The notes beneath the pieces are model-generated. The model was not told where the DNA came from. It saw only the letters and a list, made by a program, of their open reading frames with translations, and did not search any database. This document shows positions 48,915-60,978 of a DNA stretch of 64,000 nucleotides, piece by piece; position 1 is the first letter of the stretch; the number at the start of each line of letters is the position of its first letter. This DNA is from Panagrolaimus kolymaensis (lineage: Eukaryota; Nematoda; Chromadorea; Rhabditida; Panagrolaimidae): NCBI GenBank assembly GCA_028622995.1, contig JAJQJQ010000004.1, positions 9,920,001 to 9,984,000 of the forward strand, written 5' to 3'. A program made the translations under genes and the position numbers.

Positions 48915-50214
48915 AGTAATTTTTATAAGTCAGCAAATTTTTTTTTGTTAAATTTCCAAAAATAGCATCAAAATCAGCGATGCAACGACACAAAACAAGC
49001 ATAGAATAAAAAAAAACAATAATAAAAACGAAAACAGAAACAAATTTACGAAAGCTGTTGTTTTGATGATGGATGTTACCAAGCGACAAAAAATCTACGA
49101 GGAAACTCTTCTTTTTTGGTTCAAAAATAAAAATGTATCTGTTTCGTAAAAAATAATATTTATTTTTTTTCGAAAATAAATTTTATTTGCGCGCGTCAAA
49201 GATAAAAACATGGATTATTTCTTTTTTTTGTTCGAAAGCTTTTTTTGAATAAATTTATTTTATTATTTTTACTTTCTTTTTTGATTCTGGAAAAAAATCG
49301 AGGGAGAATAAAAAAGAAACTACGACGAACGAATTTAAAACTTGCTTTTTTGAATTCACGCAAACTGATTTTTTGAATTAAAAAATAAAATATGAAAAGA
49401 GTGAAAAGAAAAATAATCGGAAGAAAAAAAAGCTTTTAGCAGAAGTAAACGTGCACGAATGAGTTTTAAAAGTTTTGACAAATAAAAAAAATAGTTTGTT
49501 TGATCGTTTTTTTTTGTAAGTAGAAAACGGTTAAAATTTTCTTGAAAAAAAATACACATAATTTGATTTTATAAAGTTTTAGAGACAAAAACTCAAGGAA
49601 AATCTTTAAAAATATTTTGATAAACTAATAAGGGGAATAACTGATACAAATAAAAGTTCACGACGACCACAAAGAAAAATTTTTTTTGGAAAAAATACAT
49701 ATAAAATTTTATTTTATAAAGTTATTAGAGACAGAAACTTAAGGAAAATTACTGATACCAATAAAAGTTCACGACGACCACAAAGAAAAATTTTTTTCTA
49801 CGTTATAGTTTGCAACAAATCCAAGAAAAGAACAATGAAAAAATAATGGTTGTTTACAAACACATACAAACATAGAAAATCACCACTTTTTTCGTTTTTG
49901 TTAAGTCAAAAAGCATATTTGAAAAGAAAAGTAAGTTTTTTTGGGGATTTTGGAAGCAAAGAACATACAAATAAATAAAATGGTCACAAACTATTGGATG
50001 GAGCTAACTACAAAAAAAATTGGGAGAATTTTTTTTAAAAGTGAAATAAATAAAATACAAAACCGATGATTCCACAATTCAACTCAAAATTATTTAAAGT
50101 CTTTTAACTTTCCAATGAAAAAAGAATTTTAAAAAATTAAATATAAAAATGCATTTTCAAAATTTAGAATAATTCTTGGAGTATGTATTTAATTTTCTGT
50201 AGAAAAAAGCTTAC
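48915..50214. other. gene-free region with a direct duplication
   Basis: I see no gene between the two candidate first exons of the carboxylesterase, so this may be intron when the distal exon is used. It contains the tandem direct repeat at 49541-49798. Confidence 0.45.
49541..49798. repeat. tandem direct duplication, about 110-145 bp units
   Basis: Two adjacent, imperfect copies (49541-49686 and 49687-49798) share the blocks TTTTATAAAGTT, TTAGAGACA(A/G)AAACT and a 36-base tail containing GTTCACGACGACCACAAAG. The left copy has about 35 extra bases (around 49604-49639). This looks like a local duplication followed by a small deletion or insertion. Confidence 0.8.
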
Positions 50215-50239
50215 CTTTCTTTTTAAATTCTTCACCCAT
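50215..50239 (-). CDS. candidate alternative first exon of the carboxylesterase
   Basis: A short minus-strand exon starts at ATG 50239, encodes MGEEFKKK plus one base and ends at a strong donor (GTAAGC). Its phase (one base carried) matches exon 2 of the carboxylesterase at 47854, as does the proximal first exon at 48848-48914. It would give a different N-terminus beginning MG. It could instead be the first exon of an unseen gene. Confidence 0.4.
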
Positions 50240-51510
50240 TTTTGCAGCAATTTTTTTGAAACATTAAACTTGAAACTAAACAAGTAAAAAAGAAAGATTT
50301 ATACCAAGTTTGAAACAAACAAATTTTTTATGCAAACAAAAAAACAACAAAGGTTTAAAAAAATCCCTTGCAAATAAATGCACTGAGGATGAATTCAACC
50401 GTGCAAAAGAAGAAGAAAAAAGGTATGAGTAAAAAAAGGAGTCTAAAAAATAGCAACAAAGAAATAAGGTTAGTTAACTGCAGATTCTTTGATTTTTATG
50501 TCCTTCTTTCGAAATTTTAGCATTCAAAGTGTCCATCATTTTTTTCACTGATAAAATCCAATAAAAAGAGGAGTGATAGTGGAAAAGCAAAAAAAGAGGT
50601 TCCATAAATGCAACAACTGCAATTATAAGAAGCTCGTGATATTTTTCCAAAAAAACCATACAGAATCGACGCAATTTATTTAGAACACATAATTTTTTGT
50701 GTTTTAATTTTTTCTTATGAGCTTTTTGTTTTGCTTGATTTTTATGCACAATGAAAAATTTAAATGACTTTATTCTTGGTGAGTTTGTCTGTTTTTTTCT
50801 TTAGCTCCTCGAATCTTAGAAAAATGTTTCTCATTTTAGAGAATCATTAACTTTATGAAATTCGATTATTTTTTTATAGTCTTTAGTAACTATAAAGCAT
50901 GCGTTTCTTTGCTTTTTATAATTTATTTAAACAGAAAATTTCTTTTCTTTCCAAACTTTCTAAAAGCCTCGCAAAATTTATTTGCGGTTAGGATCTTTGC
51001 AATGGGTGCAGCGGAATCAAAAAAATTTTTAATTATAAAAAATATAAAATTTATTTTATTAAAAAACATTCTGTACAAGGTAAATAATAAACCAATTATG
51101 ACTAGAAAAAAATTACCAATTAAAATAAAAGATGGCATAAAAAGAGTCCAAACTAAAGCAAAAAGAAAATGATGAGACGCTATATCAGAAAAATCTTTAA
51201 AAAAAATTATACAACAGGAATGATACAACACATTTTTCAAAAACTACAGTAATCAATGAAGAAAAAAAACGATTCATCGCTAACTAGAAAAAATTCTATA
51301 TAAAATATAAACAAATTAAGAAAAAAAATTTCTTTTTTACCAAATATTAATAAACTAAAAACCAATTTTTTCTAATCCATTATAAAATTATGAAAGACTT
51401 CTTTTTGAGAGAAACAAAAACACCAGTTTTAAAGAAAAAAATTAAAAAATTAACGAAAATTTTTAATTACAACTTTTTACATCAAAATTTTGCCCTATAA
51501 AATCTTGGAT
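50240..51510. other. gene-free AT-rich region
   Basis: No supported gene is seen on either strand. Open frames here are composed of Lys, Phe and Ile runs. The 3' end of the ChaC gene lies at the right border. Confidence 0.45.
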
Positions 51511-54221
51511 TTAGTTCCGTCTCGAAGCTCCACTAACAACTTCCAATCGATGCATGGGTAAAACGGGAGTTAATGAAGGCAGTTCAGCTTCAATTTGAGC
51601 GAGTTTCTTTTCTCCAGTTTTTAAATGAGGCAAATCATGTCCCAATATTCTAAGAATATTATCTTGAATTTGTTGATTTACACAATTTTCAAGTAATCGT
51701 TTTTCCAAATCAAATAAATGTTCATCAACAAAATGTGGAGCTAAACGACGTTGGCAATCAGCTAATCTCAAAGCGTATTCAAGGTTGGTTCCTGAACGAC
51801 CACGGCATCGAATAATCTGAAGAAGAAAAAAAGGATATTTAATTTTTATTTACTTATTTTATGTTTAGGAAAATTAAGCACTAAAACGACTTTTTTTTCT
51901 TTTTTTTATACAAGATTTTCTCAAATCCAAAAAATGCCAATCTTGATTGATTTGCAAATTAATTAATTTTGACTGTTTTTAAAGAATATGAAAATTAATT
52001 TTGCGCAGAAACAAAAAATCGTGTGAAAATGTTTATAAGCCATTTTTTTTAAAAATCGCACTTCAGATGGCATTTGGAAAAAATTTTATTTCCATTTCTG
52101 GGACTAATATTCACTACCCAGGGGTTATCGAGGTCGCTGATCACGAATCTGACCTTAGTTTAATTGGTTTTAAAGCGAAAACTGGAGATCCAGAGGTCTC
52201 GAATAGAAAACTCAACTTTTTTTTAAGATGCTTTTTTTAAAAAGTGTCTAGACCAAAAAATAGCAAAAATTACGCTGATTATTTTTGTAATTGATGCCAA
52301 CTATCGAAGTTTAATGATAAATGGGTCAAATAGCCGTTTTTATGTAAAATTCAACATTTAGCTTGGCAAAACTCAAAATCTGTGGCCGAGGCTGGGGTGT
52401 TTGATAATTTTTTCGGATTCTCCATGAAATTCTGTCTTAGAAAGAGGGAATAGTACCAGTAAACAAGGTACCTCCTGGGGTTCAAAAAAATTGATGAACA
52501 TGTTACACCAATATGAGGTATATGAACAAGTAACTGATAAATACATGTAAAAAATACAAAACCTTAGCTAAAAACGTAGAAAAACTCATTTAATGATTTT
52601 ACAAATCGATAAAACTTCATGTTGTTATGCATTTCGATTTTTCCCACATTTTTAAAGTTTAATAGTAGCTAACGATGATAAAAAAATTCAAAATTCTAAA
52701 AGTGTGGTATTTATTTTTAAAGCTCATCATTTCTAGACCAAATTTGGGTCGTAGAATCCGAATTTGACAACAGTTTCTATGATTGATAATTTCTAAACTG
52801 AGTTATGGCATTGTGAAAAATTTGCATATTTAAGAAATTCATAACTCGAAAAATAACTAATGAAATGTATCTGTTGTTATCAAATTCGGTTTCTACGACC
52901 CAAATTTGGTCTAGAAATGATGAGATTTAAAAATAAATACCACATTTTTAGAATTTTGAATTTTTTGATCATCGTTAGCTACTATTAAACTTTAAAAATG
53001 TGGGAAAAATCGAAATGCATAACAACATGAAGTTTTATCGATTTGTAAAATCATTAAATGAGTTTTTCTACGTTTTTAGCTAAGGTTTTGTATTTTTTAC
53101 ATGTATTTATCAGTTACTTGTTCATATACCTCATATTGGTGTAACATGTTCATCAATTTTTTTGAACCCCAGGAGGTACCTTGTTTACTGGTACTATTCC
53201 CTCTTTCTAAGACAGAATTTCATGGAGAATCCGAAAAAATTATCAAACACCCCAGCCTCGGCCACAGATTTTGAGTTTTGCCAAGCTAAATGTTGAATTT
53301 TACATAAAAACGGCTATTTGACCCATTTATCATTAAACTTCGATAGTTGGCATCAATTACAAAAATAATCAGCGTAATTTTTGCTATTTTTTGGTCTAGA
53401 CACTTTTTAAAAAAAGCATCTTAAAAAAAAGTTGAGTTTTCTATTCGAGACCTCTGGATCTCCAGTTTTCGCTTTAAAACCAATTAAACTAAGGTCAGAT
53501 TCGTGATCAGCGACCTCGATAACCCCTGGGTAGTGAATATTAGTCCCAGAAATGGAAATAAAATTTTTTCCAAATGCCATAAATTTTATTAAAAGTGCGA
53601 TTTTTAAAAAAAATGGCTTTTATAGATTTGTTAAAAGAAATAATGGTTTTCATCGTAAAAAAAAGCAAAAAAAAAATATGTTTTCAAACATTTTTATTTT
53701 TGGATCTCAAAACAAAAGTATTTTATTTTTTTTGGAATCATGAAAGATTTTCATTTTTAAATAAAAGAAAAAGTAAGAATCTTGATTTCCCTAACTTTTT
53801 AGCTATTAAATATTTAAAAAAATCTTACTTGTGAAACAATTTCATCCATTTCAGTTGGGCCAGTGTGATATGGATTATCGATATCTTTAAGCGAAATATA
53901 TACGTGCAATTTAAATGGAGCCGAGCCATCATCAGGATGAAATAAAACTTGTTCGCAACGATAACCCGCGCGTTCACGAAAATTTAAATATGCAAAAGTT
54001 GATTCTATTGCTTCATCCGGAATTTTATATGCTAAACCCCAAGTTTGTCCACCTTCTTCTGGAACCAGGGTTACAGTTCGGCCGGGATTTTCTTGAGTTC
54101 CTCGATGATCGGGTGATAATTGCCAAAATCTACGAACATATCCAGGAACTACGCCAGGAATGGCTTCAACATATGGAAAATCTGTGTACCATAATAATGA
54201 ACCATAACCAAATACATACAT
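51511..54221 (-). CDS. chac-1: ChaC-type gamma-glutamylcyclotransferase
   Basis: Two exons, 53829-54221 (ATG, 131 codons) and 51511-51816 (101 codons plus stop), join in phase 0 to 232 residues. The N-terminus MYVFGYGSLLWYTDFPY holds the substrate-binding GYGSLxW motif. RRFWQLSPDHRGTQENPGR and a catalytic-glutamate segment NFRERAGYR follow, and the second exon has the DEHLFDLEKRL motif typical of the family. ChaC enzymes degrade glutathione to Cys-Gly and 5-oxoproline in the cytosol. The single intron is 2.0 kb, mostly taken up by a palindromic foldback element (52039-53617). The extra C-terminal 35 or so residues beyond the usual ChaC end are polar. The gene lies outside the large motif domains. 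Confidence 0.92.
52039..53617. mobile_element. 1.58-kb palindromic foldback (inverted-repeat) element
   Basis: Two arms of about 770 bp (52039-52807 and 52840-53617) are nearly perfect reverse complements around a 32-base spacer (52808-52839). For example, GGGACTAATATTCACTACCC near 52099 reappears reversed near 53525. Arms begin GCCATTTTTTTTAAAAATCG and diverge slightly near the outer end and near the centre. TTATA or TA occurs just outside both ends, which could be the target duplication. No transposase frame is present, so it is non-autonomous. It sits wholly inside the ChaC intron. It is less AT-rich than its surroundings. Confidence 0.88.
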
Positions 54222-57200
54222 TTTTGAGTTTAGAGTAATAAAAATTAATTTAGGAGGGAGAAAAATAAAATTCAGCGACTTTGAGTAAGTATAAATCTGC
54301 AAAGATAAAGAAAATAGAAATATTGAAAGAAAGCTGCTCTTGAAGAAAAATAAATTATTTTTCGCGCGAGAGAGAAAAACAAAAAAAGATAAACTCGTTT
54401 ATTTCAATAACAAAAAAAACCGAAGAAACCGAAACAAATCTCGAAATCTCGAGAAGTTATAAAAAAAAAACTTTTTTTATTTTTTGTTGTCTGTCGTCGC
54501 ACACAAAAATGAAAAAAGTAAAGAAGAGCTAAATGACCATAGACGAAAATGAAGATATTTCATTTTATTTTTTTATTTGGTACAACCGACGACTTATTTA
54601 TATATTTATTTTTTTTATATCCACCCAAATTAAAATCCAAAAGGCATGGAAAGAGAGAGAACTACATAGTAAATAATAAACAACAAAAAAAATAAAAGAA
54701 ATTTTTCTCTCTCACATTTTTTAAAGGACAAGGATCAAAAAAAAAAAATAAGGGAGGGCGGCGGCAATTGAAAAGGAAGTAAACACAACAGACAGGCGTA
54801 GTCTTTAAAAACAAAAAAACAAAAACAAGTGAAAAAAAAATTATTGGGGTTAATTTTTAAAACTATTTATTATTTTTTTATGAATTAAATTGTGCGCGAC
54901 AAAATTTATTAAAACTTTTTAATGAATAAATATTTTGAACTTATTTTAAAAAAAACAAGGGCCTATTGAAATTTTTGTTTTTGGTTTACAAAAAAAAGGC
55001 TAGAAAGGATTTTGTTTTTGTTATTTTTACGAAATAAAACAAAATAGAAAAGTGACGAAGGTTGAGTAAACTTAAAAGTTTTTGTAAAAACATGCTTGAG
55101 AAAAGTCCAAAGGATTTGCGATTTTAGTTGATGATTTCAAAAACCACCAAACAAAAATATTTGTTGAGTGTTTTCAGGTTTTCACAAAAAAAAAAACCAG
55201 CAAGCACATGGATGGACTTTTTAATTTCAGGTTATGCGAATAAAAAACGGCTTCGATAAGCTTTGTTAATTTTTCTCTTGTTTTCATGGATATGAGTATT
55301 TTATTTTTTAACCCAAAAATTTGTTTTTATGATAATTTGTTTTTGAAGAAAAATAGGAAAATTAAAAAAAAATAGTTTTTTGAATACGAAAATAAAATAT
55401 TTGGAAGGCGTGTCAAAAAATAAAGATATGATTTCATGGATTGGAACTATGGTAATTCAAAAAAGAAGAACACGAAAAAGCATCGATCAAGTAAAAAATC
55501 TTAAAATTTCCTTATCTCATAATATTTTTTAAATTTGGTTATCGTCAGTCAAAACCAAAAAAACCTTTCATCAGCAGTTTGAAACCTAGACAACTATTAT
55601 TTTAACCTTCACACAAAACATATCTTTTTCTCTTCTTCCTTGTTTCAGTCATAAATCTCTCTTTCATTTCTTCCTCATCAATTTCAGCTGCTTTGGCCGC
55701 ATGTCTGAGAAAAAGCAGTATTTTTTATTTTCCTTTTTATATTATTTTTTTATTGAAAGACTTTGTCTTCATGAAAGCACTTTCCATTTTTTAAACCTCC
55801 CTCTTTTTTATGTTGCTTGCGTCTTTGTTGTTTTTTTTTTTTGATGCGAGACAAAAGCGTAGTTTTTTTCTGTTCATCAGAGAAAAGTCCCAATAAAAAA
55901 TTTGATGATGCAATAAATGAAGATGCTTCGATCAGTCAGCCAGCCAGCCATTATTTAGCCAGTCAATTAATCGTTGTTAGTTGTTAGTTCGTCAGTGACT
56001 AGAAAAAGATCACATCCCTTTTTTCTTTTTTTCTATCTTTGTTGTTCTTTGTGTTAGTGTTTGCGATAGAGAAAAAAAAGAGAAAAGAATGATAGAGAGA
56101 CGCGAGCAATTTGGGAACCGCAGCTGAAAAAAAGCAATGATGCAATAATTAAAAAATTGAAGTAATTTTTTTTTTATTTTTACATTGGAACAAAATACAA
56201 AATAAAATGTAAGTCCGAAAGAAACCCATACGAAAGAAATAAGAAAATACGTGATAATTTGCAGGTTTTATTAAATTTTTAAATTCGTGACAAAAATTAT
56301 GTTTTTTTTATTAAATTGATTTATTGGTTTAACTAAATAAAAATATTTTAAATATTAAATCATTTTTATCTACCTTTTATTATTTGGTTGGATACCGTAA
56401 TTTTTGTCTTATTTTTTTCTTAAATTTTATTCCTTTAATTTTTGCGTCAAAAAATGTTAGTTATTCCAAAAAGGCCATATTTTTTTTAACCTTTCCATAA
56501 ACACGAATATCTGGGGTGATTGCATCCATAAATTTTAGAAGGAAAAAATCTTGTCAGTTTACAACAACAAAAAAATATGTTATCTTTGGGTTTAACTGAC
56601 ACATAGTTTTTTTATATTTTTATTATTAAAAGCTCATAAAAAATGCACTCAAAAAATAGGTGGAGCAGTAATAAAATTTTTAAATTAAAAAAGCGTTTCC
56701 GGAAAATTAATTCAAACAATAATTCAGCAACAAAATTCCAAAGAGTGTAAGAAAGAAAAAGTATTGACTCTCTGTTGCATAAATATTTTTTTGGAAGCTA
56801 CAGTTTTAAAAACAATGCTTTTGTTTTTTGGTCTTTAAGATAAACTTTCTTTTCAAATTAAAATCAATTCAAGTCAAGCAACTTGACTGCCCTGACTGAT
56901 CACAAGACGATAAACAACAACAACTTCCAGCTCACAAGCATCCACACCCATTAAATCGCTTAATTACTTACGTCAATGGAAATGAGAAGAAAAAACTTTT
57001 ATAAAAACAAAAGAAAAATTTGATAGAAAAAATATTTACTCTAAGCAGGCATCGTCTATTTAATTCAAGGGAAGTAAAAATTTGAGGTCAATTTTTTAAA
57101 AGAAAAACAAAAATATTAGAAACACGGCCTTAAAAAATACTAAATCCACCCTCCTTTTTCCCCAGCTGAAACTAAAAAAAAGGGAACGAAAAAGAAAGTC

Positions 57201-59075
57201 CGGTTAAAAAAAGACTCGAGAATTCGTAAAAAAAAATAAAGCAGCAATAAAAAATGCAAAGCAAACATGTGAATAACATGAGTAAAAGTAAAAATGGTTG
57301 CGGGGAAAGCCTTGAGACAGCAACTTGAGATTCATAGAAAATATAAAAGCAGTTTTTTGTTATTTAAAAAAAATGATCAGCTTATTAATCTGGTTTGGAA
57401 AATGAGTAATAAATAATGTTAGAGAGAAACTAACCAAACAGCTATAAGAAAAATGAATCACAAAATATTGCAAAAAAAATTGATACAGTTTTTACTAACA
57501 TCAAAATTAACAAATTTTATTTAATTCGTTTAAATCTAACAAAAATTAAAGTGAAAACAATCCTAATAAAAAGCCTCAATTTTAAAGTAATAAAATAAAG
57601 CATTCTTTAATCGTGGGAAATCTAATTTGGAAAAGAATGTATCTTTTTTTTTGTTATAAAGAAAATCCAAAATTTTATTATGATTCACAGTTTTTGATTA
57701 AACTCTAATGAAAGAATAAAAAAGGATAGTAACGTACCAAAGCGTTAAAGAAATTTCAGTTTAATATTAAAAAAAGTTAGCTTCAAACACCCCGAAAAAA
57801 ATAAATTATCCAGCTATAAAAAACTTTAGAAAAAAATAATATTAATGCTTCCTCTTTTTTTCTTCAACTCATGATGCCATGTGCCTAAACTCTGTCTAAA
57901 CTCATGTCCATAAGAATTAGAAATTGCGTTGGATGGTTGCTTGGTGGTCAGTCAGCAGGCTTTTTCTAAATAAATCCTCATTGCTTTGCACTCATTTTTT
58001 TCTTTCTTCTTCTTCCTTCAAGCTGCCATCATCAGTCAGTCACATGAGAAAGATGAAGCAGCGACAAAAAAATATAATAAAGGCAGCGGCTGCTTATTCT
58101 TTTTTTCTTTGTTGTTTCTATTTTTTGCTTTTTTTCCACCACCAAAAACGTATGTAATGTGTTCAAAAAGAAAAATAAAAAAAAACTATACGAATATACT
58201 TAAATTAGAAACAGAAAAAGCCTCTTTTCTTTTTTTTAAACAATGCAACAACAAACAAAAAAATGTCTTCGATGATAAAAGCTGAATGTAAGAGTCATGT
58301 GCCACCGGCAGAAGCGACAGCAGATCGCCATTAAAATGAAAAAAAAGAAGCACAATAAAAAGAGAAGAAAGTGAAAGTGATGAAGCATTGAAGAAAAAAA
58401 ACATATGGTTATCACGTGGAAATCAAAAGCATATTAAAAAAGATACCAATGTGATTCAAAAGATGATGCGATAAATTTTTTTCGAATTCTCCCTGAACAA
58501 AAGAAAAATCTTATAACTCTCCATTCAATGCTTGTACATAGATTAAAATGTTGAGAAACACCAGTAAAATCTCGTATATCTTAAGGCATTACTAAATCTG
58601 TAGAAATAAAGCATTAATGTGAAAAAGTTTTTTATATCCCAAGAAAGACTGACACATGTAACACTTTAGTATCTGCAGCTATTAGCAAACAGGAAAGCCA
58701 GCTTATAAATGGTTCATGATAATTTTCAGCTTATTAAGCTTCTAGGATATCAATAATGGGTGGTGTTAAATAATTTTCATATTTGCTACTTGCAAAACAA
58801 ACGTGTGAACACAAAGAAAGTATTCCAAATGCAACTATAGTCTTGGAAATCAAAACATACTCTCTCATTTGCAAATTTAATGAAAAAAGGAAAAATGTGG
58901 CTTAAATCAAAGACAAATCATAACAAAAAAGAAATCAGTTTATTACACAAAATAAATAACACAATAACATAAACAATACAATGACATGGAATGTTAAATA
59001 CATATACAAATTATAATAATAATACTATTAATTCAAACAACAATAAAAAAAAAGGCAAATAAATTAAACCTAAAG
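54222..59075. other. 4.9-kb gene-poor region
   Basis: I could not support a complete gene. Sparse CAGTT copies return at about 56555-57760 (near 56801, 57350, 57485, 57687 and 57757). A 33-codon minus-strand open stretch at about 55604-55705 follows a TTTCTCAG acceptor and is Glu/Lys/Arg-rich; it might be an exon but has no partners. Purine-rich runs and A/T tracts make up the rest. Confidence 0.45.
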
Positions 59076-60978
59076 CTAATCTTTGCTCGGCATACACTTG
59101 AATCGTTCAAATGCGCCCTTTTCAAGTTCTTCACGATCATTAGGATGAGATATTTGAATCAATTCATAAGCACGTTGTCGAACAGATTTTCCAAACAAGT
59201 TTGCAATGCCAAATTCGGTCACAACGAAACGAGTATGAGCGCGAGTTGTAACCACACCAGCTCCCTGAAAAAATGAAAGTTATAAGTGAAAACAAAAACA
59301 TTAATACAAGCAAGCTGTAACTCATGAAACAGCAAAAACAACTCACTTCTTTGATACATGGCACAATTTTTGTTTGACCCTTGGTTTGACTTGGCATTGC
59401 GATGATAGCTTTGCCTTTGTTATCGGTAGCTTGAGCTGAGGCATTGATGAAATCCGTTTGACCACCAAATCCAGAATAGAAGTTTTTGCCAATGGTATCA
59501 GAAACAATTTGACCAGCGAGATCGATTTCAATTGCGGAGTTTATTGCAGTCATTTGTGATTGAGCAGTGATGATGTTGTAATTGTTGGTATAAGCTGCAC
59601 TTGCAAAAACTAAAAATGGAACAATTAATAGAAGACAATCAACCATAAATGGTTCAAAAAGGAATACAAGAATCACATCACATAATCATCATAAAAGTTT
59701 CTTACCAAAGAAAGGATTGTTATCAAGCAAATCATAAAACTTTCTATTACCCATAGCGAAACTTGTAACAATTTTACCACGATCCAGCGATTTCCTTGAA
59801 TTTGTAATGACATTCTTTTCGATAAGTTCAACTACACCAGAGCATACAAGTTCGGAATGAATCCCCAATTCTTTATGATTCGTCAGCAAACTAAGAACAC
59901 AATCAGGAATAGCACCAATACCTGAAAAGGAAGAAAAAGCAGTTAGTCAAAGTAATGGTTGAAAAAAAGAGCAAAAAGTGAAAGGAAGAGAAAGAAGGCT
60001 GAATCAAAAAACAATGTTACAAAAGTCATCATCACACTTTTTAGCACCAAAAGAAACATACCAAGTTGAAGGGTATCAAAATCATTAACAAGGTTTTCAG
60101 CAATCAACTTTGAAATAGCAGCTTCTTCTTCCGTTGGTTTTGATTCTGGTACTTCAAAGATAGGAACATTTGAATGACATAAAGCATCGATTTGAGAAAC
60201 ATGTATCAAACTATCCCCAAAAGTATGAGGTTGAGTAGGATTTACAGCAGCAATAATTTTCTTTGCATTTCTTACAGCTGCACTAGTACAATCAATATTC
60301 ACTCCCAAACTAACATATCCATGATCATCTGGAGGTGATACAGTCACCAAAGCAACATCCACTGGAACAATTTTATCATCATAGAATCGAATACTGTCTT
60401 GAAGGAAAATAGGAGTATAATCAGCTAATCCAGCATTCACAAGTTTTCTTAGTTGAGAATCAATGAATAAACAGTTTGAACGGATTCGATCTGAAACAAA
60501 CAACAGGATAAAAGAAGTCAATTCTGAATGAAAGTATGAAAGCGATGTTGTAGCTAACAAGAAAAAATGATTACAAACTAACTAACTATGAAATTTTGGT
60601 TGAGCCCATGGAATTTCGCCACAAAGGATAATATGATTCAATTTGATTCCACTCAAATCTTTTGCATCGACATGATTACACATTGCTTTGAGAAGATCCG
60701 TTGGAGTTGATGGTGCACCATGAACATGTATGTGATCATCTGGAAAGAAAAGAAAGTTGAATAACAAGAATAAACGATGAACATTATAAAGCATCATATA
60801 AACAAGCAAAAAATTCAAGCAGCTTACTCGATTTGATTAATGCAACAGCTTCATCAGCAGAAACATATTGAGGTCCTTTTCCAGGAATAGGATAAGTTAA
60901 AGTTCGGCACTGAACGCCTTGACGAATACCAGAAAATGAACGAACTTGTAACCATTGAGATGATCTTGGAAATTTCAT
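59076..60978 (-). CDS. acer-1: acetyl-CoA hydrolase / CoA-transferase, C44B7.10 (ACER-1) type
   Basis: Six exons (60828-60978, 60587-60739, 60062-60490, 59706-59921, 59347-59609, 59076-59264) join in phase to 466 residues, close to the family's usual length. The N-terminus MKFPRSSQWLQVRSFSGIRQ is basic and hydroxylated, as in a mitochondrial presequence. Family motifs include the N-terminal HVHGAPSTPTDLL, VALVTVSPPDDHGYVSLGVN, GIGAIPDCV, the FYSGFGGQTDFI segment that follows the catalytic region, and a C-terminal GAGVVTTRAHTRFVVTEFGI. These enzymes cleave acetyl-CoA or move CoA between acyl groups; the C. elegans relative controls acetyl-CoA level. The start is set by adjacent acceptors (TTTTTTAG and CTTCAG) immediately upstream, a sign of trans-splicing. 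All introns are canonical. Confidence 0.88.

Noticed and set aside
52001..52240. Open frame in the left arm of the foldback element as a transposase fragment
   Set aside because: It is short, lacks any recognisable motif and ends in low-complexity sequence; the arm appears non-coding.
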